DNA from: Mangrovihabitans endophyticus
Lineage (GTDB): Bacteria; Actinomycetota; Actinomycetes; Mycobacteriales; Micromonosporaceae
NCBI RefSeq assembly: GCF_014646155.1
Contig: NZ_BMMX01000011.1
Coordinates: 111,272-175,271 of the forward strand
DNA: 64,000 nucleotides
Reading direction: 5' to 3'
Shown: positions 43,011 to 52,569 of the stretch, piece after piece
How the letters are laid out: the number at the start of each line of letters is the position of its first letter
How positions within the stretch are numbered: position 1 is the stretch's first letter
Notes under the pieces: model-generated
What the model saw: the letters and a program-made list of their open reading frames with translations, nothing else
What the model was told of the DNA's origin: nothing
Database searches by the model: none
Program-made: the position numbers and the translations under genes

Positions 43011-44541
43011 CCTGAGCGTGGGTACGCAGCTCCCTCTCGAACCATCGGGAATCGAGGGGCTGGACCAGATCGGCTACGGGGGCCTCCCGAGGGGACGAAG
43101 TACCGTGGTCTCCGGCACCGCCGGAAGCGGCAAGACGCTCCTGGCGATGCAGTTCCTCGTGGAAGGCACCTTGCGATACGACCAGGCCGGTGTCTTCTGC
43201 ACCTTCGAGGAGTTGCCTGACGACCTGATGCACAACGTCGTCTCCTTCGGGTGGGATCTGCCCGCTCTGGTCGCCGACCGTCGGCTGAACTTCGTGGACG
43301 CCACCCAGCATCCCGGCGACGATTTCCTGGAGGTCGGCTCCTTCGATCTGTCGGGTCTGCTGGCACGACTGGAGAACGCGGTGCGCAAGGTGGGCGCCAA
43401 GCGCGTCGTCCTCGACGCCGTCGGTGGTCTCTTTCCACAGTTCTCCGACGCCAACGTGGTGCGGCGCGAACTCCACCGCATCTACATGGGACTGCGGAGC
43501 CTCGACGTCACCACCATCGTCACCATCGAACGCATCGAGGAGGAAGGACCGGTCGGTCGCTTCGGCGTGGAGGAATTCGTCGCGGACAACGTGATCGTGC
43601 TGCGGAACCGCCTGGAGATGGAACGTCGCCGGCGCACCGTGGAGATCCTCAAGTTTCGCGGCACCGCACACCAGAAGGGCGAGTTCCCCTTCACCATCGA
43701 CCCGCGCAGTGGCATGACCATCCTCCCGCTGTCCGCCTTCGAGCTGGTGCAGCGCTCCACCGAAGAACGGGTGTCCTCCGGAAATCCCGAACTCGACGGC
43801 ATGTGCGGGGGCGGCCTCTACCGCGATGCCATCATCCTGGTCAGCGGCGCCACCGGCACCGGCAAGACGCTCACGGTGTCCAAATACATCGAGGCCGCCG
43901 TCAACGCCGGCGAGCGCGCCATCCTCTTCGGCGGTGAGGAGAGCCCGGACCAGATGCGCCGTAACGCCGCCGGATGGGGAATCGACCTGGCCGCAGCCGA
44001 GGAGGCCGGCCTGCTGCGCATCGTGTGCCGGTACCCCGAGGAGATGGGTCTGGAAGACCACACCATCCGGATCAAGCGCGAGATCGAAGACTTTCAGCCG
44101 ACCCGCGTGGCGGTGGACAGCCTCTCCGCCTTCGAACGCGGCACTGCGACCAAACCCTTCCGGGAATTCTTCATCGGACTCTCCGGCCACCTCAAACTCA
44201 AGAAGATCACCGGAATGTTCACCACGACGACCGCCATGCTCGGCCCGGGTGAGTCCCCCACCGACACACACATCTCGACCATCACCGACACCATCATCCT
44301 GCTGCGCTACGTCGAGCTGAACGGCAACATGCGCCGCGCCCTCACCGTGCTGAAGATGCGCGGCACCCGGCACGACCACAACATCCGGGAGTACTGGATC
44401 GACGACAGCGGCATGCACATCGAGGGCCCGTTCGTCGGGGTGCACGGCATCCTCAGCGGCGCGCCCATTTACGATTTCCGCAACGAGCGGGAACGCCTGG
44501 ACACGATGTTCGAAACCGACCGATTCAACGGACGACCATGA
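43003..44541 (+). CDS. kaiC: Circadian-clock-type ATPase/kinase KaiC, double RecA domain
   Basis: ATG 43003 gives 512 aa, close to the cyanobacterial 519. CI has Walker A GTAGSGKT (38-45) and catalytic Glu69/Glu70. CII has GATGTGKT (Lys288) and Glu312/Glu313. The phosphorylation loop [12 protein letters not shown] keeps Thr420, Ser425 and Thr426, equivalent to T426, S431 and T432 of S. elongatus KaiC. So both ATPase and autokinase functions look intact. The C-terminal tail ([19 protein letters not shown]) differs from cyanobacterial A-loops. GTG 43000 is an adjacent alternative start. It overlaps the downstream hybrid kinase by 4 bp. Confidence 0.97.
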   Translation: MLDLSVGTQLPLEPSGIEGLDQIGYGGLPRGRSTVVSGTAGSGKTLLAMQFLVEGTLRYDQAGVFCTFEELPDDLMHNVVSFGWDLPALVADRRLNFVDATQHPGDDFLEVGSFDLSGLLARLENAVRKVGAKRVVLDAVGGLFPQFSDANVVRRELHRIYMGLRSLDVTTIVTIERIEEEGPVGRFGVEEFVADNVIVLRNRLEMERRRRTVEILKFRGTAHQKGEFPFTIDPRSGMTILPLSAFELVQRSTEERVSSGNPELDGMCGGGLYRDAIILVSGATGTGKTLTVSKYIEAAVNAGERAILFGGEESPDQMRRNAAGWGIDLAAAEEAGLLRIVCRYPEEMGLEDHTIRIKREIEDFQPTRVAVDSLSAFERGTATKPFREFFIGLSGHLKLKKITGMFTTTTAMLGPGESPTDTHISTITDTIILLRYVELNGNMRRALTVLKMRGTRHDHNIREYWIDDSGMHIEGPFVGVHGILSGAPIYDFRNERERLDTMFETDRFNGRP

Positions 44542-46430
44542 GTGACAACACCTACGAGGGCCAGATCTTTTCGCGCGTCTTCTCCCGCGCCGACACCATC
44601 CGGCTGCTGCTCGTCGAGGACAACCCCGGCGATGTTCAGCTCATCGCCGAACATCTCAGCACTATTGCGGAATTCTCCTTCGACCTGCACCGGGTTGGCC
44701 GGATGGCGGCCATCGACGCGGCATTCGGGGCGGGCGAATTCGACGCCATCCTGCTCGACCTCAACCTCCCCGACTCCACCGGTATCACCTCACTGCAGAC
44801 ACTGCGTCGTACGCATCCGGAAAAGCCCATCGTCGTGCTCAGCGGCATGGTCGACGACGAGATCCGGCGGCAGGCGTTCGCGGAAGGCGCCTCCGACGTC
44901 ATCGACAAGAACGACGCCGGGCGCGGTGCCCTCGCTCGCAGCGTTCTTTACGCCATCGCCCGTACGCGAATCCAGCGGCCGGCCGACCCGGATGCGGGGT
45001 CGGTGCTGGATGTCGATCCCAGTGCCGTGATCGTCACCGATCTGCAGGGAAAGGTCAGTTTCGCCAACGACGCCGCAGCCAGATTCTTCGGCTGCGATTC
45101 GGGTGATCTCGTCGGCTCGGAGCTGGGCATCGCCACCGAAGACGGCGAGACCGTGGAGATCGACGCCATCGCCGACGGGCAGCGCCGCGTCGGCGAGATG
45201 CGTTCCGTACGGGTCGGATGGCGTGACGAACAGTCGGTGCTCAACGTGGTGCGGGACGTCACCGAGCAGCGACTCCTGCGGGAGCAGCTCAACGAGGCGC
45301 AGAAATTCGAAGCACTCGGCCGCCTCGCCGGCGGGGTAGCGCACAGCTTCAACAACATGCTCGCCGTCCTGATGACCGCCGTCGACCTGCTCTACGACGC
45401 GGTGGAAGACTGCGGCCCCGCCGTGCCCATCCTCGGCCAGGTCGAACGCGCCAGCCAGCGCGCCGCCGCGATCACCCGGCAACTCCTCATCTTCAGCCAG
45501 AGTTCCCGTGCCAAGCCGGTGCCGGTGCCACTGAACGACCTCGTCCGCGAGGACATCACGCTGCTCGGCCGTCTCATCGGCGCCGACATCGCCATCGAGG
45601 CACACCTGGACGACATGGTCGGGTCGGTCTGGGTCGACCCGGTGCAACTCGAACAGGTAATCATGAACCTGGTGCTGAACGCCCGCGACGCCCTGCCCAA
45701 CGGCGGCACCATCACGCTCGAAACCCGGCCGATCGACCTCGTCGACAAGAATGTGCACGACTTGGCACCGGGCCGCTACGCCAGCATCACCGTGCAGGAC
45801 GACGGGACCGGCATGAGCGAAAAGGTCAAGGCCCACGTCTTCGAGCCGTTCTTCACCACCAAGACCCCGGAAGCCGGCGCCGGCCTCGGGCTGTCCACCG
45901 CGTACGGGATCGTCAGCCAGGCCAGCGGAGCCATCGCGGTCGCCAGCGAACTCGGCGAGGGAACCACGTTCACCATCCTGCTGCCCGCCGACGCCCCCGA
46001 AGTCGAGGACGAGCCGGCCGACACGGACCACCGGGTCGCCCTGCCCAGCGGCAGCGGCACCGTGATGGTGGTCGAGGACGAGGCGGACCTGCGCCACATC
46101 ATCTGCCACTCGCTCATGGGCGCCGGTTACGACGTGGTGGAAGCCGCCGACGGCCTGGAGGCCCTGCGCGTGGTCGCCACCGGCGAAACCCCCATCGACC
46201 TGTTGCTCACCGACGTGGTGATGCCCGGCCTCGGCGGCTACCGCCTCGCCGAACGCATGGACAAGCGCCACCCCGGCCTCAGGGTGATATTCATGTCCGG
46301 GTACGCCGATGTGACCGCACACGTGCCCAAACTGACCGGGCCGAACGCGTTCCTCGACAAGCCGTTCGGGCAGCGGGCGCTGCTCGGTCTGATCCGGGAC
46401 GTGATGAGTCTCTCGTCCGGAGCTACCTGA
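44538..46430 (+). CDS. Receiver-PAS-histidine kinase-receiver hybrid protein of the Kai operon
   Basis: 630 aa. REC1 at about 22-140 (Asp74 in ILLDLNLPDS), a small PAS domain at about 155-245, a HisKA-type dimerisation helix with GGVAHSFNN (His269), HATPase_c (NLVLNARDALPNGG, QDDGTGM, GAGLGLSTAYGI), and REC2 at about 505-625 (Asp559 in LLLTDVVMPG). It could integrate KaiC output with phosphorelay input from the upstream kinase. No DNA-binding domain is present in the whole operon, so the final output regulator is elsewhere. It ends 156 bp before tRNA-Arg. Confidence 0.92.
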   Translation: MSDNTYEGQIFSRVFSRADTIRLLLVEDNPGDVQLIAEHLSTIAEFSFDLHRVGRMAAIDAAFGAGEFDAILLDLNLPDSTGITSLQTLRRTHPEKPIVVLSGMVDDEIRRQAFAEGASDVIDKNDAGRGALARSVLYAIARTRIQRPADPDAGSVLDVDPSAVIVTDLQGKVSFANDAAARFFGCDSGDLVGSELGIATEDGETVEIDAIADGQRRVGEMRSVRVGWRDEQSVLNVVRDVTEQRLLREQLNEAQKFEALGRLAGGVAHSFNNMLAVLMTAVDLLYDAVEDCGPAVPILGQVERASQRAAAITRQLLIFSQSSRAKPVPVPLNDLVREDITLLGRLIGADIAIEAHLDDMVGSVWVDPVQLEQVIMNLVLNARDALPNGGTITLETRPIDLVDKNVHDLAPGRYASITVQDDGTGMSEKVKAHVFEPFFTTKTPEAGAGLGLSTAYGIVSQASGAIAVASELGEGTTFTILLPADAPEVEDEPADTDHRVALPSGSGTVMVVEDEADLRHIICHSLMGAGYDVVEAADGLEALRVVATGETPIDLLLTDVVMPGLGGYRLAERMDKRHPGLRVIFMSGYADVTAHVPKLTGPNAFLDKPFGQRALLGLIRDVMSLSSGAT

Positions 46431-46586
46431 GCCCATGCCCCGTGGCCTGGGGTTTCGGCGGCTGCCGTCAGCACGGTCTGTGCCAGGTCCCCGCCGCACA
46501 TACCGCGGCGCGGCCCCGGAACAGACCGTGCTAGAGTCGACGCCTAGTTGGCCTGGGAGCACCATTTCGGCGCACCTGGCGATCAA

Positions 46587-46662
46587 GCGCCCGTAGCTCA
46601 ATGGATAGAGCATCTGACTACGGATCAGAAGGTTAGGGGTTCGAGTCCCTTCGGGCGCGCCA
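46587..46662 (+). tRNA. tRNA-Arg (ACG)
   Basis: GCGCCCG pairs with CGGGCGC. The anticodon stem ATCTGA/TCAGA has loop CTACGGA (anticodon ACG), and the T arm is AGGGGTTCGAGTCCCTT. Discriminator G is followed by an encoded CCA. Its 3' part is repeated at 49733, marking it as an integration site. Confidence 0.96.
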
Positions 46663-46925
46663 CACGATCACGGTCATGACCTGCGGTAACGGCGGTCATG
46701 GCCGTTTTTCGTTTCCGCCGGTGGGATGGTTTGTCTCGGCTGGTGCTCCGGTGGTGCTCGGGTGCCGGCGTCATGGCTGGTGAGCGCTGTTCCGGGCCGG
46801 TTCGCGGCGTGCCGCCGGGTCCGGGATGACGGCGGGGCCAGGCTTCAGGCGCGAAGGCCGTCCTGGGTGCCAGTAGCGCCATGCCCCGGTGGTCGGAGCA
46901 CATTGCTCCTCCCGGTTCTGGGGTG
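46618..46925. repeat. ~308-bp direct repeat, copy 1 (tRNA-Arg 3' end plus flank)
   Basis: It begins in the anticodon loop of tRNA-Arg and continues through the terminator and about 220 bp of gene-free DNA to TTCTGGGG. It matches 49733-50044 with a low level of scattered substitutions and small indels. The repeat is far longer than a normal att core. Confidence 0.88.
46670..46709 (+). terminator. Terminator after tRNA-Arg
   Basis: ACGGTCATGACC pairs with GGTCATGGCCGT (one G-T pair), followed by TTTTC. It is duplicated, with small changes, in the second repeat copy near 49789-49824. Confidence 0.82.
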
Positions 46926-46930
46926 CTGCG

Positions 46931-47243
46931 TTAGTGCTGGGCGAGCCGGGTGAGGTTGTTGCCGTCGACGCGGTAGAGGGTCTTGTCCGGGTTGGTGGCG
47001 GCTCCGAGCTGTGCGTAGAACGTGTCGGCGGCCGGGTTGTATTTGTCGGTGGTCCATTCGACTCGGCTGTAGCCGTTGTCGGCGGCGAGGGCTCAGCTCT
47101 GTTTCAGGAGTCGGGTGCCGATGCCGTGGCGGCGGTAGCCGTCTTGGACGTAGAGCTCTTTGAGGTAGAGGGAGGCGGTGACTCCTTCGGCCGGCCACGA
47201 CTTATGAAACACGCCCGGTCCGACCCGTAGCAGTCGCGAGGTT
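46931..47243 (-). pseudogene. GNAT acetyltransferase remnant
   Basis: The minus strand reads SWPAEGVTASLYLKELYV, then DGYRRHGIGTRLLKQS (the acetyl-CoA-binding Q/RxxGxG/A region), a TGA stop near 47096, and then EWTTDKYNPAADTFYAQLGA up to a TAA at 46931. The N-terminal third of a GNAT enzyme is missing and the frame has an in-frame stop, so it is dead. Confidence 0.8.
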
Positions 47244-47254
47244 GTGGCGTGTCG

Positions 47255-48067
47255 TTAGCTGGCGAGTGAGCGGTGTTGGTGGTGGGCCAGTGGGAGGAAG
47301 ACCAGGGTGAGTACGGCGGGCCACATCGCGGCCAGTGGTACCGCGTGCTCCGCGGCCCAGGTGTGGGTGGCCCAGGTCGGATTGCCGAACAGGTCACGGA
47401 TGGCTGTGGCGGTCGATGAGAGCGGGTTCCAGGTGGCGATCTCGCCTAGCCAGGTGGGCATGGTGTCCGGGGAGACGAAGGTACTGGAGAGGAACCCGAT
47501 AGGCCATACCAGCACCTGTACGGACACGGCTGACTCGGGTGTCTTGAGGAGAAGTCCGAGGTAGATGCCGACCCAGGTGAAGGCGGACCGCAGCCACAGC
47601 AGCAGGCCCAGGGCGGCCAGCGTGGAGACGAGACCGTGCTGGGGTCGCCATCCCAGGACCAGGCCGGCGGTCACCATGACGGCCAGGCCGGCGACGCCGT
47701 TGAGAAGGTCGGCCCAGCCGCGGCCGGCCAGTACGGCGTTGCCGCTGACCGGCATCGCGCGGATCCGCTCGGTGACGCCCTTGGCGGCGTCCGTGGTGAC
47801 GGCCAGGGCCACGGACTCCAGGCCGAAGAGCATGGTCATGGCGAGCATGCCGGGGATGAGGTAGTCGGTGTAGGTCCCGTCCGGCACAGGCATGGCGCCG
47901 CCGAACAGGTACCGGAACATCAGCACGATCAGGACCGGGAACAGCAGCGTGAGCGCGATGGAGACCGGGCGCTGCTTCCAGTGCAGGAGGATCCGTCGGG
48001 TCAGGTTGGCGGCGTCGCGAGCCCACGAGCCGGATCTGGATACCGCGGTGGCGGTTGGCGTGCTCAT
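47255..48067 (-). CDS. ABC-2 type transporter permease (DrrB-like)
   Basis: 270 aa with six hydrophobic segments. [36 protein letters not shown] and [17 protein letters not shown] are typical of the ABC2 permeases that partner daunorubicin-type exporters. It overlaps the ATPase gene by 4 bp. The pair would export a lipophilic drug or lipid across the membrane. Confidence 0.9.
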   Translation of the reverse strand: MSTPTATAVSRSGSWARDAANLTRRILLHWKQRPVSIALTLLFPVLIVLMFRYLFGGAMPVPDGTYTDYLIPGMLAMTMLFGLESVALAVTTDAAKGVTERIRAMPVSGNAVLAGRGWADLLNGVAGLAVMVTAGLVLGWRPQHGLVSTLAALGLLLWLRSAFTWVGIYLGLLLKTPESAVSVQVLVWPIGFLSSTFVSPDTMPTWLGEIATWNPLSSTATAIRDLFGNPTWATHTWAAEHAVPLAAMWPAVLTLVFLPLAHHQHRSLAS

Positions 48068-48888
48068 CGTGTCGCCTCCCCGGCTGCTTGGTGCGGCGTC
48101 GTCGGGGCGTGGCCGGTGAGATGGAGGAACACCTCGTCTAGGGTCGGCTTGCGGGTCACCGTTTCGACCCGGTCGGGTCCGACCCTGGCTTTGAGTTCAT
48201 CCGGGGTGCCTTCGGCGACGATCTGGCCAGCGTCCATGACCGCGATCTGATCGGCCAGTTGGTCAGCCTCATCGAGGTACTGAGTGGTCAGCAGAACCGT
48301 GGTTCCGGTACCGACCAGTGCGCGGATATGGGCCCAGACGTCGATGCGGGCGGCCGGATCAAGCCCGGTGGTGGGTTCGTCCAGGAAGAGCACCGCCGGT
48401 GCGAGGACCAGGCTCGTCGCCAGGTCCAGTCGGCGTCGCATCCCTCCCGAGTACTGCGCGGCGGACCGGTCGGCCGCCTCGGCCAGACCAAACCGCTCCA
48501 GCAGCTCACCAGCCCGTGTCCGCGCCACGCGGGCGGTCAGGTGACCGAGCCTGCCGAATAGCTCCAGGTTCTGCCGCCCAGTCAAAACCTCGTCCACCGA
48601 CGCGTTCTGACCGACCAGGCCGATCCGGTAGCGCACCTGCCTCGGCTGGCGGACCACGTCCCAGCCGGCGACAGACGCCTGGCCGTCGTCCGGACGCAGG
48701 AGTGTCGCGAGAATCCGTACCGCGGTGGTCTTTCCAGCGCCGTTCGGCCCGAGCAACCCGCACACCGTCCCGGGTCGCACCTGGAGGCTGAACCCGTCCA
48801 GTGCGGCGTGGTCGCCGTATCGCTTGCGCAGGTTCCGCGCCGTGATTCCCGCCGATGAGTGGCCCCACCACTCTTCTTCGTATGCCAT
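48064..48888 (-). CDS. ABC transporter ATP-binding protein (DrrA-like)
   Basis: ATG 48888 gives 274 aa. Walker [13 protein letters not shown], the Q-loop region [15 protein letters not shown], signature [12 protein letters not shown], Walker [14 protein letters not shown] and an H-loop position occupied by TTQYLDEA (Gln in place of His, as is common in DrrA). The C-terminal [21 protein letters not shown] is the DrrA-type tail. Its start lies inside a palindrome likely bound by the divergent TetR regulator. Confidence 0.92.
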   Translation of the reverse strand: MAYEEEWWGHSSAGITARNLRKRYGDHAALDGFSLQVRPGTVCGLLGPNGAGKTTAVRILATLLRPDDGQASVAGWDVVRQPRQVRYRIGLVGQNASVDEVLTGRQNLELFGRLGHLTARVARTRAGELLERFGLAEAADRSAAQYSGGMRRRLDLATSLVLAPAVLFLDEPTTGLDPAARIDVWAHIRALVGTGTTVLLTTQYLDEADQLADQIAVMDAGQIVAEGTPDELKARVGPDRVETVTRKPTLDEVFLHLTGHAPTTPHQAAGEATR

Positions 48889-48927
48889 ACGGAGAAGGTA
48901 GCACAGATCTCCGTACGGGATACGGAG
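48879..48927. promoter_or_regulatory. Two palindromic operators between tetR and the ABC genes
   Basis: CGTATG-C-CATACG (48879-48891) and CTCCGTA-CGGGA-TACGGAG (48909-48927) are perfect dyads sharing the half-site CCGTA(T/C). The first overlaps the ATPase start codon; the second is 22 bp upstream of the tetR GTG. They are probable TetR binding sites for joint repression. Confidence 0.7.
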
Positions 48928-48948
48928 TAAAGCGACTATGCTGAGGCC

Positions 48949-49722
48949 GTGACGACGGACAGCAGCAGCGCCGATCCCGCGCGGACGATCGCGCTGCTTT
49001 GGGGCACCCAGCGACTGCCCCAACGCGGCCCACGACACGCGCTAACCAGCGCTCAGATCGTCGCCGCGGCGATCGGGATCGCCGACGCCGAGAAGGACCT
49101 GTCCTCACTGTCGATGCGGCGCGTGGCCGAGTCGCTTGGCGTGGGAACCATGTCGCTGTACACCTACGTCGCCTCCCGCGCCGAGTTGGTCGAGGCCATG
49201 CTGGACTCGGTCTACGGCGAGGCCGTCACGCAGCTCGAAAAGATCAGCCCCAGCGACTGGCGTAACGGTCTGCGCCACGTCGCAGCCGCGAACTGGGAGA
49301 TGTACCTGCAGCATCCGTGGACGCTGCAAGTCTTCACCGGCCGACCCCCGCTGGGACCCAACGCGATCGCCAAGTACGATCTGGAACTACGCGTCGTGGA
49401 TGGCATCGGACTTACCGACATCGAAATGGACGCCGCCATCACCCTCGTTCACACTCATGTCGAAGGCCTAGCCCGCCGCAAACTTGAGGCTGAACGCGCC
49501 CGGCAACACTCAGGCATCGCCGACATCCAATGGTGGCAGGTGGCCGGCCCGGCGCTGGCCAAAGTGCTCGACCCCAGTCGCTTCCCCATCGCCGGCCGAG
49601 TCGGCACGGCCGCGGGACAAGTACACCAGGCCGCATACAACCTCGAACACGAATACGTCTTCGGCCTGGACCGCCTGATCGAAGGCATCGCAGCCCTGAT
49701 CCACAGGCCCGACGCGCGATAA
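48949..49722 (+). CDS. TetR/AcrR family transcriptional regulator
   Basis: GTG 48949 gives 257 aa. The N-terminal HTH is [18 protein letters not shown]...[32 protein letters not shown], the layout of TetR regulators with a TetR_C_1-like C-terminal ligand domain. It is divergent from the DrrAB-like exporter with palindromes between, so it most likely represses that operon until a ligand binds. Its stop is 10 bp before the second tRNA-Arg repeat. Confidence 0.92.
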   Translation: MTTDSSSADPARTIALLWGTQRLPQRGPRHALTSAQIVAAAIGIADAEKDLSSLSMRRVAESLGVGTMSLYTYVASRAELVEAMLDSVYGEAVTQLEKISPSDWRNGLRHVAAANWEMYLQHPWTLQVFTGRPPLGPNAIAKYDLELRVVDGIGLTDIEMDAAITLVHTHVEGLARRKLEAERARQHSGIADIQWWQVAGPALAKVLDPSRFPIAGRVGTAAGQVHQAAYNLEHEYVFGLDRLIEGIAALIHRPDAR

Positions 49723-49732
49723 CACCAGCGGC

Positions 49733-50044
49733 CTACGGATCAGAAGGTTAGGGGGTTCGAGTCCCTTCGGGCGCGCCACACGACAACGGTCATGACTTGC
49801 GGTAACGGTGGTCATGGCCGTTTGTCGTTTCCGCCGGTTGGGATGGTTTGTCCCGGCTGGTGCTCCGGTGGTGCTCGGGTGTCGGCGTCATGGCTGGTGA
49901 GCGTTGTTCCGGGTCGGCTCGCGGCGTGCCGCCGGGTCCGGATAGCAGCGGGGCCAGGCTTCAGGCGCGAAGGCCATCCTGGGTGCCAGTAGCGCCATGC
50001 CCCGGTGGTCGGAGCACGTTGCTCCTCCCGGTTCTGGGGGGGTG
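49733..50044. repeat. ~312-bp direct repeat, copy 2 (tRNA-Arg 3' fragment plus flank)
   Basis: It starts with CCTACGGATCAGAAGG and contains the tRNA 3' half, its terminator and the same 220-bp flank as copy 1, with one extra G in the T arm and scattered substitutions. There is no 5' tRNA half, so it is not a functional tRNA. It marks the far junction of an inserted or duplicated segment. Confidence 0.88.
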
Positions 50045-50059
50045 TCCCTATGGATTTCG

Positions 50060-50455
50060 TCAAGCGGCGAGGGCGTGTTCTGTGGTTCGGTTTTGGTAGG
50101 GCGTCTGGTCACGGAGCATGGCGAACAGGACGTCGACCCGGCGGCGGGCGAGGCAGATGAGGGCGGCGTTGTGTCGTTTGCCTTGGCCCCGTTTGCGGTC
50201 GTAGTAGGCCCGTGAGGGCGGGTGTGACAGGGACGCGAACGCGGCGAGGAAGAACGCGCGTTTGAGCTGTTTGTTGCCGCCCTTGGGTAGGTGTTCGCCG
50301 CGGATGCTGGTGCCGGAGCGGCGGGTGACGGGGGCCAGGCCGGCGTAGGCGGCTAGGTGGCCTGGGGTTTGAAGGCGGTGCCATCGCCGACCTCAAGCAG
50401 GATCCGGGCTGTGGTCCTGACCCCGATGCCGGGCATCAAGACCTCCGATCTTGCT
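50060..50455 (-). pseudogene. IS110-family transposase, C-terminal fragment with frameshift
   Basis: The minus strand encodes MPGIGVRTTARILLEVGDG, then after a one-base frameshift near 50358 GHLAAYAGLAPVTRRSG and GGNKQLKRAFFLAAFA, the Transposase_20 region of IS110/IS116 enzymes, ending at 50060. The DEDD N-terminal domain is absent. Confidence 0.85.
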
Positions 50456-50460
50456 AACCG

Positions 50461-51663
50461 TCAAGCGGCTGCCGCCTGTGGAGGCTCTCCAGAGAGGCCG
50501 AAGGATTTGATCGGGTCGTAGGCCTGGCCGGTTTGCAGGCAATGATGGAGCTGGCCGAGCATGCGGTTGAAGCGGTTGAACAGGTGGCGCAAAGCCGCTG
50601 CGTGTCGATCGCCTTGATCGCGTCGGTGCTGGTAGTGCTGCTTCGCAGGTTCGGCGTGAGTCGCGGCAACGAAGGCCCAGATGTAGCCGACAGCGGCGAG
50701 CCGGTCGTTCTTGACCCGGCGGTGGGTGACCAAGATGCTGCGTCCGGAGGCGCGGGTGACGGGAGCGGAACCGGCGTAGGCCTTCAGCGCTCGCGCGTCG
50801 GCGAACCGGCTGCGATCGTCACCGATCTCGGCCAGCACGCGGCACGATGACGTGGTCGGGGTGCTGGCGGAAGGCTTCGCCGGCTGCTTCGGCAAGGCCG
50901 TCGACGCTGGCGCACTCGGCGTCGAGTGTCGCAAGCAGCGCGAGAGCCTGGATGCCCATCGCCTTCTCGACTGCGGGCGGCTGACGCAACTGCGGCCGGC
51001 GCAACGCATCATGCAACTCGTCGGCCAGGTCCTCGATCCCGCGTTTCCGACCACCGCGCCGTAGGCGGCCTCCGGGTCCGGGACAGCTTCGCCGCAGCCG
51101 CAGGGGTCGGTGCGGTCGCCAGCACGGCGCGTGCATCCGTGCTGGTCAGATTCCCCGGCGTCCGACGAAGGTGTCCAGGAACGCGGGATAGAACTCGCGC
51201 AGCAGCGAACGCAGTTCGTTCGAGGCACGGGTGCGCCGCCAGGTGGCGTCCTGATGAGCGCGGGCGAGCACGGCGATAGCCCGGACCAGTTCGCTGTCCT
51301 GCGGCAATGCCCGATGGACGTGGGCGTCGGTGCGCAAGATGTTGGCCAGCACCATCGCGTCTACGTGGTCGGACTTCTTACGCGACACCGTCAGCCGTTC
51401 GCGGTAGCGGGCCACCGCCATCGGGTTGATCGAGTAGACCCGACGCCCCGTCGAGCGCAACACGGCTACCAGCAATCCGCGGGGCGTCTCGATCACGACC
51501 GGCATCGGATCGGTCGCGCTGTCGCCTACGGCCGCCAGCAGCTCCACGAGCTCGGCGAAGCCCGTCAGGTCGTCACCGATGCGCCGTTTGGCGACCAGTT
51601 TCCCTGCTCGTCGACCACCGCGACGTCGTGGTGCCGTTCCGCCCAGTCGATGCCGCAAAACAC
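50461..51663 (-). pseudogene. IS110-family transposase, frameshifted
   Basis: From GTG 51663, CGIDWAERHHDVAVV opens a DEDD domain. The frame breaks near 51600 and resumes as KLVAKRRIGDDLTGF, with SRKKSDHVDAMVLANILRTD further on. It breaks again before about 50850, and the C-terminal ADARALKAYAGSAPVTRASG part runs to 50461. At least two frameshifts show it is inactive. It is distinct from the fragment at 50060. Confidence 0.85.
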
Positions 51664-52153
51664 TGTCGAACCACGTTCCTCCCCAGGTCAGTCAGCCCGT
51701 GACGAAACCGCGCGGCGCCCTAATGACGAACCTCTGTGGCCTACCCTCCGATGAGCCGTTCGCGATCCCACCGGCCCGCACGGATCCTGTCTTCGCAGGT
51801 CAGAGCTCGGCGGCTCCCGGTACGCGAGATGTGTGCCGTGCGGGCTGCAATCACGATCAAGATGCTTGCCCAGCGACGGCCCACCGCAGCCATGGGTGCC
51901 GACCTTTTTGGAGACCTCAAGGCCAGGTAACGGGAAGGCATCCTCGTCGGTTGCGGCGGGCTGTTCGGGACTCATTAGGTAACGGGGAGTGCGGGATCGG
52001 AGCCGCGCAGCGAGGAGAGATCCGACCGTCCCAGTCTTGCTTGGGACGAGCTTGGCGGTCATCGGAGACCGGCCGTGCCGGCGGGCCCTCAATCGAGCCA
52101 CGATTCCGGGCACGGGTGCCAGGCCAGGCGGGCCGAGCGTGGTGCCCTGTCGG
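51664..52153. other. 490-bp region without a supported gene
   Basis: This stretch separates the IS110 remnant from the restriction locus. Short frames exist on both strands, but none has a convincing start or motif. It may be the 5' flank of the IS110 element and the boundary of the accretion zone. Confidence 0.5.
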
Positions 52154-52465
52154 CTACGAGAACATCCGGCCGATGCAGTCGCCGAGGATGCGGGCGGCGG
52201 AGTCGGCCATGATGGCCGCGAACGGACCGTCCGCCAGTTCGACGAGCATATAGCGCATGGACCGTAGGTGTGTCGCGATTCCGATGTGGTCGACGGGGGT
52301 ACGCGCTGCTGCGACTTCGGCCCGTGCCGTCGCCGCCAGGAGCTCGGCGCGCTGTGCTTCGGTCAGTCGAAGCAAAGTGATCGCCTCCCGCACGGCACGG
52401 CAAAGCTTCAGTACATCGTCCGCGCGGTGCGCGACGGAGTCGTCGTCCACCGGTTCAGGAAACAT
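52154..52465 (-). CDS. Small helical hypothetical protein beside the restriction genes
   Basis: ATG 52465 gives 103 aa, acidic at the N-terminus and helical throughout (ADDVLKLCRAVREAITLLRL, AQRAELLAATARAEVAAAR). No motif is recognised. It lies 104 bp downstream of the NgoMIV-type gene on the same strand and may be the last gene of that unit. It could be an accessory or control protein, but nothing proves it. Confidence 0.5.
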   Translation of the reverse strand: MFPEPVDDDSVAHRADDVLKLCRAVREAITLLRLTEAQRAELLAATARAEVAAARTPVDHIGIATHLRSMRYMLVELADGPFAAIMADSAARILGDCIGRMFS

Positions 52466-52569
52466 GGTCGAGGTCCGGGCGCGCAAACGTGTGGTGAGGG
52501 AACCTCGTAGCGTGGCGCACGGCACGTCCTGGACGTCGCCGCCGTTCACCGGGGTTCTTCCGATCAGGC

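Noticed and set aside
49733..49777. Second tRNA-Arg
   Set aside because: Starts in the anticodon loop with no 5' half and has an extra G in the T arm.
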